A stretch of DNA of 64,000 bases from Edolisoma coerulescens (lineage: Eukaryota > Chordata > Aves > Passeriformes > Campephagidae): NCBI GenBank assembly GCA_013397115.1, contig VWZW01005507.1:1271660-1335659 (forward strand), given 5' to 3'. Below, piece after piece: positions 48,301 through 61,639 of this stretch. The first letter of the stretch is position 1, and the number at the start of each line of letters is the position of its first letter. The notes under the pieces were generated by a model. It did not search any database. It was not told where the DNA came from and saw nothing but the letters and a program-made list of their open reading frames with translations. The position numbers and the translations under genes were made by a program.

Positions 48301-51300
48301 CTGAATGGGACCCATCTTTTTGAGGATGCTTTTCATAAAGCTGGCTTGATTTGCCATCTTCTAGCACTACAATACACTTGAAATAACCCCATCATAAACG
48401 AAATAAGATTTTCATAAGAATGCTGGCATTGCAAGCCTGCTCGCCGTAGCTCTAGTAGAAAGTCTTTGGCAGCCTCATCCTGCAATGCCAGGTGATTTGT
48501 GCAGCAACTTGTTAACAGCAGTTAAGCAATGAAATCAGGTGCCCTTCCCTGAGGCTACAGATGAATCACGGAGTTACAGGGAGGGAGAGACTGGGAGTAG
48601 AGTGGGTATACACTGGTGAAGAAAGGAGATGGGAGAAGCTGGGGTGGACAGTCATCATTGAGCCCAGAGACTGTGTCTCGATGTTTTTGTTTAAGCAAAA
48701 TGTAACTAGTGGTAACTGGAGGATAAAGGATCAGAATCCCCCGTCAGAAATTGTTTGGGCAGGTGTCACTTGGGAGTAGCTGAGTGGATGTGTATCTGTG
48801 GAGCTGCACTGACGTAATGCAGCTGGAAGGAGGCCCCAGCTCTGTTCCCCTCCTGGTTACCTGCTCTCTAAATGGAGCCTCCTCTGTCAGTCACCTGTAG
48901 CTTCCCAATACTCATAGATTAGGTCACCTGAATAAAATTCATTTATGTCACCACAAGCCATGGTGGTGTTCACAAGGGCTTATTGTAACCTGCTCTAAAA
49001 CACAGATAGATAGCACAGCACCCACCATATTTTCCTCCACATGCCATACTATGGACCAGATTTTCCTGATGGATTATGCAGAGGTTTTCAAGCACCAAGT
49101 GACCTCTTTTGTAGCTTCACAGCATAAGGTTCACATGATGGGATATTTTAAACCTATTTTGCAGTCGTACTGCATTGACTGGTTGTGACACACTGCGTAA
49201 ATCCAGCCCCAGTGACACTCTGACAACAATCCTTGATGTGATAAACCAACCAGTACAGCCCCAGGCACTGAAATAGGAGGATAGAGGCTGGAGCTGAACG
49301 TTTGCCTGATTTTTCAGGATGCCTCAAGTTACTCCTCCAAGCACATCTTTGCAGTCCTTCGTTCACTTAAGGCTTCAGAGTGTGAAGTGTCTGTGTTCTC
49401 TCTTTGGGGAAAGCATGTGACAATTGTTTCACTTTCAACTAAATTGCAGCCACCAGTGGCAATAGAAGCACTGAACAAAAACATAAAACATGGGATGATA
49501 GCCTACACTGGTATTTTCTCAGAAAAATAGCCACCAAATTAATTTTTTCCAGCACGGCACCAATGTGCCTTCCCAGCAGAAGCAGGGGATTTGATCTATG
49601 TTTCTATGGATAGAGTACAAACCCAGAGCATGGTGCTGTAAGTGTTTTACCCAGGTGTTTGGCCAGGTTTGATGTGCCAGGATGGACAGTGTCTGCTGCA
49701 CTGTCTGTCTCCTCCCAGCAGCATGCCAAGAAGTTACGTGAATGTATCTCTTACCTTCCTGTCCTTGCTTTGTTGGTAAGACATGGTTACATCAAACCTG
49801 GAGATCTTCTGGCCCATCCATATTTGTGATGAATGGAGGTACAATCTTTGGAGTGTAAATCATTGCAGAAACATACTGCTGTGCTTTTTTATGCCTACTG
49901 TACTTCTTATCTGGGTGAACTGCATCCTTAATTCCTACAAGTTGCTGGTAGGAAAAACTAGGATTCCTTCTTGTGTCAGTAGTACTTGCATATTTGTCCA
50001 TCATAAATTAAACTCTTTCTTAGAGTATTTTCAATTTCTGCCTGGTGAAATGAGAAGTCCCTGTAAGGCGAGAATGATCAACATTTTTAGTAGTTAAATA
50101 TCCAACATTTATACTCCTGAGCACATGTTCAGCACTGCATTTAGATTCAAATTCTGAATCAGCTTCCCATTGATTTGAATGTTGAATTGGATACCAAAAT
50201 ATGCACCAAGAACCTTCATGTGAAACACTGAACACTTCTTGAAAGCTCAGTAAAAATCTCAGGCTTTCAATAAAAATTAATTCCCTTCTGTTAGGGAAAG
50301 AAGTATTTGAAAGAAAATGATGAAGTAATCTTAATACCCTTGCACTAGACCTGGAAAGTAGAGTGACATTTATTTAAAACATTGTCAAACAGATCATCAT
50401 TACCAAGGTTTTGCTCTTTGATATGAGTTACTACTTTGTACGGTGGTTTCAGAGGTAACTGCCTTCATCTTTGTGTTCCGCAAATCAGTTTTACATCCCA
50501 GCCCTATGTTCTCCTTTAAACATCATCAGCCCCAATTCAGCAGACACTCACTGAAGTTAAGCACTAAAAGGCAAGAACTAGAATCCAAACTGATCTGATG
50601 GGCAGATGTATGGAAAGCTATTAATGGGTGGGAGTATATTTAAAAATAATGGGAACAGTATCTCTCTTCATTCATAAAAAGTACAGAATAGGTCTTTAGG
50701 CTAAAACTAAAAAGTCTGTTGCTTACAGGTACTGGCAACATATTTGTCTCTCTGCAAATGATATTTTTATTATAAATAAACAACCTGCTTTGCAGTACTG
50801 TGACTTCATTCAGATCTTATTCTTCGACATAATTGAAGATCAAATACCTCATGCAGCACTTAGAGAGTCGCCTCTTTTTTTGTACTTAACTGTATTTTGA
50901 TCTGTAGGTATTATGTTATGAGCTGAAATGTTCCTAAAGCCTCCAGGCTCTCATTCAAAGAGCTGACAGCAGCTCAGAACTCTCCTTGGAGTAGAAGAGC
51001 TCTTACTTTTTAACAGTCTCCCCTCTACAGATTTCCTGTCCCAAAGAAGATCCTATACTTCCTTTTTTCATTGATTAGATATTTTTGAGAAAGTTTTCGC
51101 ATCCAAAGTGTCTTTGCAAACCATTCTTGGAAGTTGTGAAATAAATATATTTCTTGATATCTGTAGCTCTAAATCAAACCAGATTAGTATTTTTTTTCTA
51201 ATTACTCACCATGATCTAATACTGCAACAACAAGGCTTTGAGAAGTGATCCAAATCTGCCCATCAGTGTCAATTCTGAATAGGATCTGTGTTATTCATGC

Positions 51301-53038
51301 TATAATTAAAGGAGTAAGAAAAACCTCTGCTGATGAGTGTCCCTCACTGAGAACAGGGATTTCATAACTGGGCATTCAGTGGGTTTAAGGCAGGTCAGAG
51401 TAATTTGTGATGGACAAAACTACCAATCATCACAAGAAATGTTATTAGTGGCAAGGCTGGTTCATTTATCAACTCCAGTTCACCAAGCCCCATCATAAGA
51501 AAAATCTGGATCTAGTTTCCTTTGGTAAAATACAGCAGGAAGTAATTTTTGAATATTTTCTAAAATATGTCTACAAGTTAGGGTGTGACCTTATGTGGAT
51601 AATGCTAAGCAAAGGGATACAGCTGGCTCTCTGTACCTTGCTGTGGAATAAAAACTGAGTCACTACCATGGAGAGGTCACTCCAGGGCTCTGAAAGGGGA
51701 TTAGGATTTAACATCAGTTATCCAGATGTATCTATAATATTCAATTTATCATTCATAACTTTATGCAACCAAATGAGCATATTGAAGTAGACATGATGTG
51801 AAATTAGAACTATTGGGAGACTCTTCCAAAGAACAATAGGAGTTTTGCTTTTGTTTCAACAGGACTGAAATATATCCCATTTCTTATAAGAAAGAGCAGC
51901 AAATAATATTTATTATCCTTTTGATATGAAGCTATTACTGGAAGCCATTATCATCACATTTCAGGTTACTTAATCAGCTCTGTGAACTGATAACCCACAT
52001 AAATAAATGCCTCACTGCTGCCAACAGTGCTTTTGGCACACTATGAAAATAACATTATTCCTTACGAATTAAACCACAATAAGATTTTAAATGACAGATT
52101 AAAGGCTTTCTGTAGGTACCTTGAATCCTTCCAAACTGAGCAAACAAGAAGAGACCTACCATTTTGCAGGTATGTGATAGAGGTGAACTACGGCTGAGCT
52201 CCCTGATGGCACAGAAACCAGGTGCACGTGTCCAAACATGCCAGGCAAATGCAGATGATGAAAAAGAAAGATTAACTACTGAAGAGCTACCTGCTCTTCA
52301 GAGCATTCCAGCTATCAGGCACACCCCAGCCGATTCCATAACACTCGAGTGTATCCATAGGTCTGCAGGCAGGCACTCCATTATCTGTTTGGCTCTTTTC
52401 TGTTCCTGCGCGGAGCAGCTTGTGTCTACAGCATTGTGCAAGATGTTCGTGTTTCATTAGCATCCCTCACTTTGTTGTAGTTTCTTTTAGTTTGAACCTG
52501 TCCCCCTTATCTCCTTCTAGTTAGAAATGTCCCAAAGGGCCGTAGCTCAAGCAGAGTGACTGGTCCCATTCTTTATATTGCATTATCTAGTTATCCTTGG
52601 CTGGGTGTGTGCTCATAGCCTCCCTTTCACCGCTAGAGGTGAGACAAAACTTCTAAATGGAGTTCTGCTACATCAATATTTCTTCTCATCCTAAATGATG
52701 ACAAGAAATCAGGACATGTCAGCCTTCCTAATATTACCAAAACCTGTGCATGGACTGAAGCTATAAGACAATGAATGTGTATATACATAGGGCAGCCAAG
52801 GGAAAGGATCTCCAGACAGGTGGGCACGAAATCTTGCCGGGACTGGCTGCTGCTCCATTCTGTAACAGCCCGGTCTGAGTTCTCTGAGGGACAGCTCAGC
52901 AATGTCACCTGGAGGAGCTCAGCTTGACACATTTGCTCTCATGGCAGGAGGTCAGGTTCTCCATGGGCAGGCAGCCAGGCAGGGAAGTAGCTTTGAAATT
53001 CTGCCTGCACCACTTGGATCCCAAAAGCCACAAGGATG
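45341..53038. other. Non-coding sequence, no gene seen
   Basis: About 7.7 kb with only short open frames (the longest is 104 codons). I see no transposon. A tandem POU octamer lies at 45693-45706 and a TG-rich run at 46928-46952. The rest is ordinary unique sequence. Confidence 0.5.
45693..45706. promoter_or_regulatory. Two overlapping POU octamer motifs
   Basis: ATGCAAATGCAAAT contains two perfect ATGCAAAT octamers overlapping by two bases (45693-45700 and 45699-45706). Octamers bind POU-domain factors. One such pair can arise by chance or slippage in AT-rich DNA, so function is only possible. Confidence 0.3.
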
Positions 53039-53351
53039 AAAATCACAGAATGGTTTGTGTTGGAAGGGACCTTAAAGACCATCCAGTTCCATCCCTTCCA
53101 CAGGCAGGGACACCTTCCATAGACCAGGTTGCTCCAAGTCCTATCCAGCCTGGCCTTTAACACTGCCAGGAATGGGGCAGCCACATCTCTGGGCAGCCTG
53201 TGCCAGGGCCTCACCAGGCTAACAGTAAAGACTTTCTTCCTGTTATCTAATCTAAATCTGCCCTCTCTCAGTTTAAAGCCATTCCCTCTTGTCCAATGAC
53301 TACATGTCAATGTAAATGTCCCTCTCAAGCTCTCTTGGATGTCTCCTAAAG
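53039..53351 (-). mobile_element. CR1 LINE, 3' fragment
   Basis: The plus strand carries the reverse complement of the CR1 terminus ('aaatcacagaatggtttgtg', 'ttggaagggaccttaaagac') and then UTR and ORF2-end blocks ('ccatagaccaggttgctcca', 'gggcagcctgtgccagggcc', 'atctaatctaaatctgccct'). It stops near 'ctctcttggatgtctcctaa'. The 5' part is more degraded than the 3' part. Three short internal deletions against the general pattern make it non-functional. Confidence 0.92.
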
Positions 53352-56300
53352 CAGAAGTTCCTGGAAATTTCAAATTAGAGGTGGCATATTATTTTTGACC
53401 CCCATTTTCCACTAAAACAAAGTGAAAAGATGGGATTTGTGACTAGATTTAAGTCCTGTTTATATTATACCATAATCTCTTGTATGCTATCTCACCATCC
53501 TTTATGAGTTGTAGCCCAGGTGTTTCAACCCTCCTTCCTACCCTTTATTTATGAGGTTTTTCTCATGTATTGTGTGGGAAAGAGAAGAAATGTGTGGTGG
53601 TTTGGGAGATGAGATCTGGCCAGGGATCTTAGACCCGCAGAGTAGAATGAGGAAAGAGATACTTAAGTGCTCTGCAGGGAAAAGTGGTTTCATATTTGAC
53701 TCGAATGGAAAGTTTTCATTCAAGCTTCACCACTTTCCTTTTGAAACACTGGGTGGGAAGTTCTACAGAAAATAATTTCCCTCTAAAAAAGTTTTGGCCT
53801 GGCCTACTTGTTCAAGTCTGTGCTGCTGCTTGGAGTTGAACTCCCACAGTGTGTCCAAGCACTGCCTGTGCTGGCAAGTGAGACCTCAGTTCCCAGGGCA
53901 GGTACCTGAGCCTCAGCCAGCAGTTACCCCAGTCATCTTAAGGAATTACCTCTAGATGTCACTCATGAATCCCTCTTATTCGAGGGATTTAAATAAGGAG
54001 TTAGGATACCTCTGACACAGAAACCCTTCAGTCACTCTGCTTGGTTACTGAAATGTTTGTTTTCTGCCCTCCTTTTCTGCACTGCTGTAGCCAGATAAAG
54101 GCTGAAGGCAGAGAAGGTACTTTTTCAGCAGTGAAGAGATGCCTTAGCTCATGCAGAAACTTAAAAAATAGAGAAAAACTCAACCTTAGTCAAAATAAAT
54201 GAAGACTTTTGTAGTCTTTGATATCAATTGAACAATATCCCAACAAGCTGGGAGAGCTCAGGATAAAGCTGATAGTCTGTTGATTTATTTAGGTAACTAT
54301 GTCTTGTTAGTACTTGCTTAGCAATGGGTCCAGATGCTTGGTATAACATTCTCTAGTCCACGACTGAAATGATTTAAGTGGCTATTTCCATACTCAGTAA
54401 GGCTGAATAGACTGAATGGAGAAGTTCCCCTCTAAAAACTAGTTATTTTGTGTTAGATATTTTCAGTGGATTTTCTTTTTTTTTTTTCCCTTAAAACCTG
54501 ATTTATTTAAATTTTTGCTTGCTCTTTTAGTAATTCAAAAATCCAAACGCATTTATGCCCTACCTTCATCAGAGGGAAAATATTCATATGGAAAAGCTAT
54601 TTCTAGAGAGAAGAAGGAAAAATGTCAATAAGAAAATTTGGGGCATCTCTAGCAGTAAGGAGGTTTTTGAGGTTTTGACCTTACCCACAGTAAGTAGAAT
54701 TTTTTTCTACTTACAAGTCTCTACTACAAATAGTCGAGCTGAAGCCAGAGGGTCTCCTAATGGAGTAAAATACTCAGTGTGTGTATAAGAGTATATGAAT
54801 TCTCATATGAGCTGTGGCAGATAATTGTTCCAGTTTCTCTCATGTATGGAAAAAGTTTGGCCTTGCATTGTTGCAGTGTTCGACAGTTCATTGAGTGATG
54901 TGATTTCCCATAAAACCTTCATTGAAGCTTTTGGGAGTTCATCAGTCCTGAACTACTTAAAGGACTTGTTTTTCAATGTTATCCTATCACAAGTATTCAC
55001 CTTTCATTGAAATTGAAATTAATATCTCTGATGGCTGCATTGCAGCCAGGGCTTCCAGAGGGCTGGCAGTCAGAATGGACAAAAGATTCCTATCACATAG
55101 TAAACAAAGATCTTGTAAATAAATAGGGGGTAATGAGTGTCTGGCAGCACAAAGCAACCACATTTGCAGATCATACAACAATAAAGACATTTTGAGTTTA
55201 TCAAGTGATTAAACTCTTCATATGAGTATGTGGATATGCATGCATTTATATATATGTGTGTGTGTATATTTATGTGTTTTGATTATTGCCCCTTTTACTT
55301 CCCTGTGGCTTTGAAAGACAAGGTTCTACATGAAGACTCAAACAGCAAAATAATTTGGTGAAAATGTACTTTTATTACTAAAACTACAAGGGACAGTAAA
55401 GCATTTGCAACCTTACTAGAGTTGCTCATGGCCAATGGGTTTTACAAGTATAATTTAAAAGTACTGGAAGCTGTACTTTGATGTCATTGAAATTTCAAAG
55501 TTATTTAGGTTTTATCTGTAAGGCAGGAAAAATTATTATATTGAGTTGAGAGCACTTGCAGTAGGCAGATCCATGAGGATTTTTTGCTGTGACTTCACCT
55601 TTTCCATGTCTGGTTTTTTGCTGCTGCTGCTGTATCAGAAACACTGGCTCAGGTCCATAAAGATGCTTGACTGCTTTGTTCCCAATGGTCTGAATTAGGC
55701 ACCCAAAGCTCCTCTGGGTCTTTGTCATTAAGCAATTAGAAATCAGCTGTGGTAGTGTAAAAAACGGGAATCCCTTGCCTACATCCCTGGAGACCAGCAA
55801 TTCTTAGAGGGACATTAAGCATGGCCATACGAAGTAAATGATAGTGATAGCTCTCCATGTAAAAAAGCCCAAAACATGGGCAGGGATTAGAAGTTAGATT
55901 GCTAAAAAAAAACCCCATAATTTAAAATAGCAGGGAAGTAGAGGCACTGGAAGATCTTGGAGGCACAGACCTGATCTGAAACTCAGAAAAAAGACCATAT
56001 GGCAGGATTGCCAGGGGGCTGTGAGGGGATTTGTCTTCTCCATCTGAGGAGGTGCCCCCACTGCTGAAACAGTTCCTTACTCCTGCTTCTAGAAAGGATT
56101 GCTCTGCCTGGGTTTGATGCAGGGACGGGGAGGCTTGAGTGTTGAGGCAGTGGTGGGGTCTTGGGGATGCCACAAGGAAAGTCAGTTCATTTAACTTTTC
56201 AAAACCTGGAAGTTTAAATATACAAACAAACTCCATACTGGATAAATATTTCATTTGTGAAGTTAAGAGGTGCAGACTTAGGATATTTTGGAACTCCACG

Positions 56301-56739
56301 AGATTCATCCTTCTCTGCCGTGACTGATAAATAGCCAAAGGGTGTGTGAAGAATGTGCTAAGGAGGGTGAAATCAACCAAATAAAACCCCTGAAAACCTG
56401 ACAACTAAATTATCTGCTCATTCCTATACCACAGAAATGATTAGAAACTATTTCCAGGCTCCTGGCATTATTTCTTTTGCAAGAAAAAGCTGGATATAGT
56501 ACAAATCTGGTTCATTATCTTATCATAATTATGCAGTTCCTCAAATGATGAAAACCATTTCTGAAATGATTTGTTGATGCAGCAATCTTTGAGACTGTTG
56601 CTGCTGTGTGGGGATGCTGGGTTGGTTTGTGCACAGCAGGCTGAAGATGGCAATCAGTCACCCCAGGAAAAACCAACTTAAAGAAAAATGGATCATGCAA
56701 TTAGAGATTATGTCATAATGCACGTGCACAGGGGGACAA
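53352..56739. other. Non-coding sequence, no gene seen
   Basis: About 3.4 kb. Open frames stay at or below 160 codons (55922-56404 minus) and show no domain. An AT/GT microsatellite lies at 55237-55280, and four CTG triplets lie near 55620. Confidence 0.5.
55237..55280. repeat. TA/TG microsatellite
   Basis: Alternating TATATA, TGTGTG and TATATT tracts. It is simple-sequence DNA, interrupted and short. Confidence 0.8.
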
Positions 56740-57560
56740 AATTAACCTTTGTCCCCTGGCATGGACTTGAGGCACTTGAGCGCCTGAAGTGTAGCAGCAG
56801 TCAGTCACTGGGGAGATAAGCAGCCCTGAGCAGCAATGGGCTCCGCAGGGGAGGGGGCCAAGAATGGTGGGATGCCAGGTCTCACCCCACTGGCAACGTG
56901 CAGGAGGGGACACTTTTACCTATTCCTTTAAGGCTGGCACTTCTGTGCTCCTCCCTTCCTTTTAGCCTGTTTCAGCCTTGCCTGTCCCACCACCCATGCC
57001 CCTTCCCAGCCTGCTCCGTTCCTAGCCTTCCCGTATTTCTCTGACATTTCACAGCTCTGGCTGTTATCACTAATGCAATGGAGAAATGCTGTGGTGGTGC
57101 ATGGCCGGGTCATGCAGGGGTGGAAAGGGGGAAGGGATGGGAATTCTGTATTCCTGTGCAGCCAAGGACTGTGGGTGCTGGTTTGCAAGTTTGCGGCGGG
57201 TCCAGGGAGGTCCCAGTGGCGGAGGAGATGCCAGCCATGCCCTTGCTTGGGTGCTGGCAGGGGTGGCACGATGACCACGGGGTGGTTGTGCCCCCGTAGG
57301 AAGCGTTGATGATGAGCACGGCCCAAAGCAGGAAGCGCGCCCCAGGCGTGGGCTGGGGGTGGCACTTCAGCCCCTGTTCTCCAGCCCCACCACATCCCCT
57401 CTCTCCCTGTGATCTGGTCAATGAGGGGGTGGCTGTGTGAGACGGGGGGCACAGGCCTTCTGCTCGGCATGTGGGGTGCTCCAGCTTTGGGGAATACGCT
57501 CCAGCAGCATGCGCTGTGCTGTGCCACTTCAAAGCAGGCTCTGGCAGTGAGGCAGGGGAT
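56740..57560. other. GC-rich block with overlapping open frames, origin unknown
   Basis: The block is much richer in G and C than its surroundings and lacks stops in several frames. Two overlapping minus-strand frames, 56928-57527 (199 codons) and 57110-57679 (189 codons), are open. The second has a hydrophobic stretch (FLLWAVLIINAS) followed by a cysteine-containing TTTPWSSCHPC segment, encoded around 57240-57350. That is the look of a signal peptide followed by an extracellular start. I cannot assign either frame to a family. The block may be degraded retroviral sequence, a lost gene fragment or plain GC-rich DNA. Confidence 0.3.
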
Positions 57561-57679
57561 TGTCTGGCGGGATTAAACCACATTGGAACCATTTTGGAAA
57601 GGGTTTGACTCTTTGATTCTTTCGTATACAAATCTGACATCAAAGCGAAGTCCTGGTGTCTGTCAGATATGTCCTTCAT

Positions 57680-58450
57680 CCCTAGAAAGAGATAAAACAG
57701 CCTCCTGTCAGTCAGATAACACGATAATTAGACAGCGTGATAATGCATTTATCCTGGTGCTTACAATCCTTGATCATATATTGCAATTATGTATACAGGC
57801 CACAGCAGCCAGTGTCTTTAATTATAACCTTGATGGCAAAATGATAGGAAGCAAGAGTCTTCCTAAGGGTAGAAAAAAAGAGTCTTTTAATTCATTTTTA
57901 TAGATCCTCACTGAATATAATAGAAGGGATTAATATGAAAGCCTTTGCCAGAGCATTTGTGTACCTGACAAACGCGTTTATGAAGAAGCAGCAGTGCGTG
58001 GCTACTACATTAGTATAGGGCAGATATTAGAGCAATATGAGATAGCTACCAACCCAGATAGAAACACCAGATAGCACAGCACTTCAGTTTGATGTTAGTC
58101 TGCTGCCCAGAAAATTCATAGTTAAATGAGTATAATAATCTTATTATTGAGATTTATTAAGGGTAAGTTTTTAAAGATAAATAGCTGACTTAAAGATTTC
58201 TCATTCATTTAGCCAGAAACTTCTTGGTTGCTTTGCAAATGTCAGCTAGACAACCCAAATAGGTGGTATTATCCCTCCTGCAATAAACTGTCTCTGTACC
58301 AGAGTGGACAAGGCTCCTGGATCAGGAATCTGATTGCTTATTGCTAGTCAAAGTATGTTTTTATTTGCATATTATTTAACTGCAATTATATTTTTGAGTT
58401 TTTCATGCATTATGAAGCCCTTGATTTAAATAAATTAAGCAAATGAAGGA
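57680..58450. promoter_or_regulatory. Candidate conserved non-coding element (strongest in the window)
   Basis: Unique AT-rich sequence, about 770 bp, without repeats or long frames. It contains GATAATTAGA at 57723, TTTAATTATAA near 57818, a perfect POU octamer ATTTGCAT at 58363-58370 and ATTTAAATAAATTAAGC near 58424. It lies next to the GC-rich block and ends where the texture turns ordinary. This density of homeodomain and POU words resembles developmental enhancers. The call is inference; cross-species conservation was not tested. Confidence 0.35.
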
Positions 58451-60329
58451 AGGGAAGCGGGTAGTGGTTGTAAAAGGTGTCAGTCTTAGGGTTCATAATT
58501 CTGGTGCTTGAGTTTTATCAATTTTCTACTGCTCAGTGTTTGGTGTCATGAAAAACCCACTGAGTGGTGCATGTCTGGCTGCTTGTCCAGCCCTGGTCCT
58601 CCTCCAACCCATTTCTGTTCTCATACAGAAAAGTGACCATGTAGCCACATCCCTAGTGAAGGGTCGTGGTGACCATGCCCAGGAGATCACCAGGAATGGA
58701 AATGCCACAGCCTGGGCATCTCCCTGGCTCTCAGGGTTGAAGGACAGAAGCACAGAGGAAAGGGAGAAACTTGAAGTGAGGATTTTCCCAAGGGAAAACA
58801 GTCTTAGCTGTTAGGAAGTGCTGAAAGGTTACACAGTGAAAATCAGGCCCCTTAAAATAAGATACGCCAAAACTGAAACACTTGGGGAAAGTGGTTGCTT
58901 TGGGAAAGCTGAAGTATAGATGTAATCATCTGGTTACAGAAGGCAACTAAACCAATGGTACAGGTGTTAGAACAGGGACTTATCTTCAGGCACAAACTGT
59001 GAGCAGGACAAGGATAAACCTTCTTGGCTGTGACCGTGCATTTGCTTAGGAATTACCAGCATGGTGATAATTGGTATAGATTGTTTCTTGTTCTTCAGAA
59101 CAGAACTATGTGTTTATCCCACTCAGATGGTCACTCAGGGGTTTGGGGTCATTCTCTGCATCTCTTATTCTTGTAGGGTTTCTCCTGTGTCTCCTTATGC
59201 CACTGCAGGGCTTTCCTCTGCAGCTTCCCCTTAGGCTCTTCCCAGCAATAGTGTCTTCCAGCTTATCCTTAGTGTCCTTAACACTCATCCTTAGTGTCTG
59301 AATAATGTAATTCCTCATTGTCAGCAATCCCAGGTGCATGGCATGGTTGGGAAATGAGTTGGCAGCTGAGCCTCTACTGCCCCTGTCCCCAGTCCAGACT
59401 CCCAGTAGGAGACTGCTGGAGTAGTTTGCTATGGCTCCTTGGATGATCAGATCTGAGGAGCTGGGGCTGCTGGGCAGGCACAGTCAGAAAAGAGACGTGG
59501 AATACACTGAGTAGTTGCAGAACAGCTGTGCCTACATGGTTAACAAGGCTTGTGCAGAGGAAAACCCCTTCAGATTGAAAGGCCGGGACTTGGACCCTCG
59601 GGATATTAAGATGATACCATCGATGGTCCTGTGGTTCTTCTGCAGCAATCCCTTCTTGCTCCCATCTTTGCACCCTAAAGCACCAGCCAACGTGTCTGCA
59701 GAACCTCAGAGGAGATAAAGATTCCCATGGAAAATTGCCATGGAAATTCCTCCTCCAAAATTAGAGGATTAGTCTGCACTGGAGAGCCACATACATACAA
59801 GGGAAGAAACCACAAAGCTTTTCTTACTTCTGCTACGTGCTTCACACATCCTTTGGTGTATGGTGTGAAGCATTTTCTCCTAGGATTTAATCATACTTTT
59901 TTCATACAATATCTAAAAGATACTGGCCACATTATTTATTCACATAAAATTTTCATTTTTAATACAGGAAAACAAATTATGTAAAATAGAAAAGAAAAGC
60001 TTTTTGACCTCAGTGATTCCTTTCTAAAAGAAGGTTATGTCACAAGACCCAAACCATGTCTTCATGCTACTGGGATCCTAGATTAAAATTTTGAAAAACA
60101 GCTGAAATGGACTGCTTTTCAGAAGTCAAAAACCAAATGAAACCCACAACAATCAGAAAATATTTCTTTAGTGGGAGAAAACCTGAAGCAGACATTACAA
60201 ATTCCCATTCTATGAAAAGTAATGATGGGAATTGTTTAACTAGCTACATGTTTTGGTACATTATTGTTGACTCCTTGTTGCAATATTAAAGTGTCAAGTG
60301 GATTCAACCAACTAATATCACTTTGTATG
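58451..60329. other. Non-coding sequence, no gene seen
   Basis: About 1.9 kb with open frames below 100 codons. There is no domain, no transposon and no striking repeat. Confidence 0.5.
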
Positions 60330-60408
60330 CCATATATAAGTGTGTATATATGTAAATATATATGTGTGTAAATATATATATATGTAAATATGCATACATA
60401 TGCATAAA
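60330..60408. repeat. AT-rich microsatellite (TATATG/TAAATA)
   Basis: About 79 bases of interrupted TATATA, TGTGTA and ATGTAAATA units. It is likely length-variable between individuals. Confidence 0.85.
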
Positions 60409-60852
60409 AGCAACTGGTAAATGCAGTATTTCATGTTATAAATCACTCTTCCAACCATCCCTGCCAATAACACCCAATGCTGAAGATCTTATAGAATATT
60501 CCTCTTTGGCTGTGGGTGTTGCCTTGTGGTCATGGCCCTGTGGGGATGGATTAGCCTTCAAATACCTGAGCTGAGGAGCTGCCAGGAGAACACCGCATCT
60601 TCGGATCTCACAGTGAGGCAAGGGGATATTTATCAGTAGCTTCCATGAGGTTAGGAATTGCCTCATGAATATTTACGTGTGGGAAGAGATAAACTGTGCA
60701 AATGTATCCAGGACACCCATTTACCGCTCTGGCATCTCCCTTGGTTTGAGATAAACAGGAAGCTCACAGAAGACAAGCTCTGTTCCTGGTGGAGGACTAA
60801 AGAGTGAGAAAACTAACACATGAAAATGCTGGAAGACTGGAGTAGGTGTTAG

Positions 60853-61005
60853 GCAGGGGATGCATTTCCATTGCTCCTGGAAGAACGGGAGGAGGACGAG
60901 GTAGCAGCCATTGCAAAGGCACAGCGGATTTTGTCATGGCTTGAAGCAGCTGCAGGGGGTATAGGGGCACAGGTCCCAACTGCTGATCTATATATAATTA
61001 AAAAA
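60853..61005 (+). pseudogene. 51-codon open stretch, possible retroviral internal remnant
   Basis: Between in-frame stops at 60850 and 61006 lies an open stretch with protein-like composition: an acidic segment (LLLEEREEDEV) followed by an apparently helical AIAKAQRILSWLEAAAGG region. It lies about 700 bases upstream of the LTR end at 61708, on the same strand, where a provirus keeps its internal sequence. I do not recognise the protein, and gag origin is only one possibility. It has no start codon of its own and no downstream continuation. Confidence 0.25.
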
Positions 61006-61596
61006 TAGCAGTAATAGTGATAATAACAGAGTAAAGCTGGGAAGTGTTGAATTAGGGGGCTGTAATTCCAACAAGGTCTTCTGTATGACCTAATATGTAG
61101 AGGAAGATGAAATAGGAAAACCTTATAAATATGATTGCCTGGCAAAAGATGCTGAGAATATGGAAACTGTAAGTGAGATTGAAATGAAAGCCAGCTTTGA
61201 GATACCAAGCCTTAGTTACTGAACAACTGGAAAACAATAGTCTGGCTGCTGAAGCTAATCCCCCTTATGATTGAACAATACCCTCTGCTTGCAGGCAGGT
61301 CCAAGGGTCAGAGCAGACCCTACTAGCTTGGCAGAAAGGGTCCAAAGAGTAGTTTTTTAGGGTTTAAAATGTAACACAGTATGGTAATGTAATGATTCTT
61401 ATAGGCTGTATGTAAATGCTATAGGATTTGTATCTTGTATTAGATTGGTTAATGAAAATTAGAATATTCAGCACAGAAGATGATTTATAGCATTGTAAAT
61501 GAGAACCTCACACTCTAGCTCTCTCTTTCTCTCTCTCTCTCTTGCTTCCCTTGCTTTTCTGCCCTGCCTCGTGCTGCGCTAGCAGCTCCAAGCAGG

Positions 61597-61624
61597 GCCC
61601 CTATACCCACGCCCCTATACCCAC
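61597..61624. repeat. Perfect 14-bp tandem duplication inside the LTR
   Basis: GCCCCTATACCCAC at 61597-61610 is repeated exactly at 61611-61624, ten bases before the polyadenylation signal. It could be a family feature or a private slippage event. Confidence 0.9.
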
Positions 61625-61633
61625 GCCTTTTGC

Positions 61634-61639
61634 AATAAA
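61634..61639 (+). promoter_or_regulatory. Polyadenylation signal AATAAA of the LTR
   Basis: AATAAA lies 69 bases before the LTR end, where the R region of a retroviral LTR normally carries it. It also sets the plus orientation. Confidence 0.65.

Noticed and set aside
52939..53373. 144-codon minus-strand frame
   Set aside because: It is translated CR1 3' sequence.
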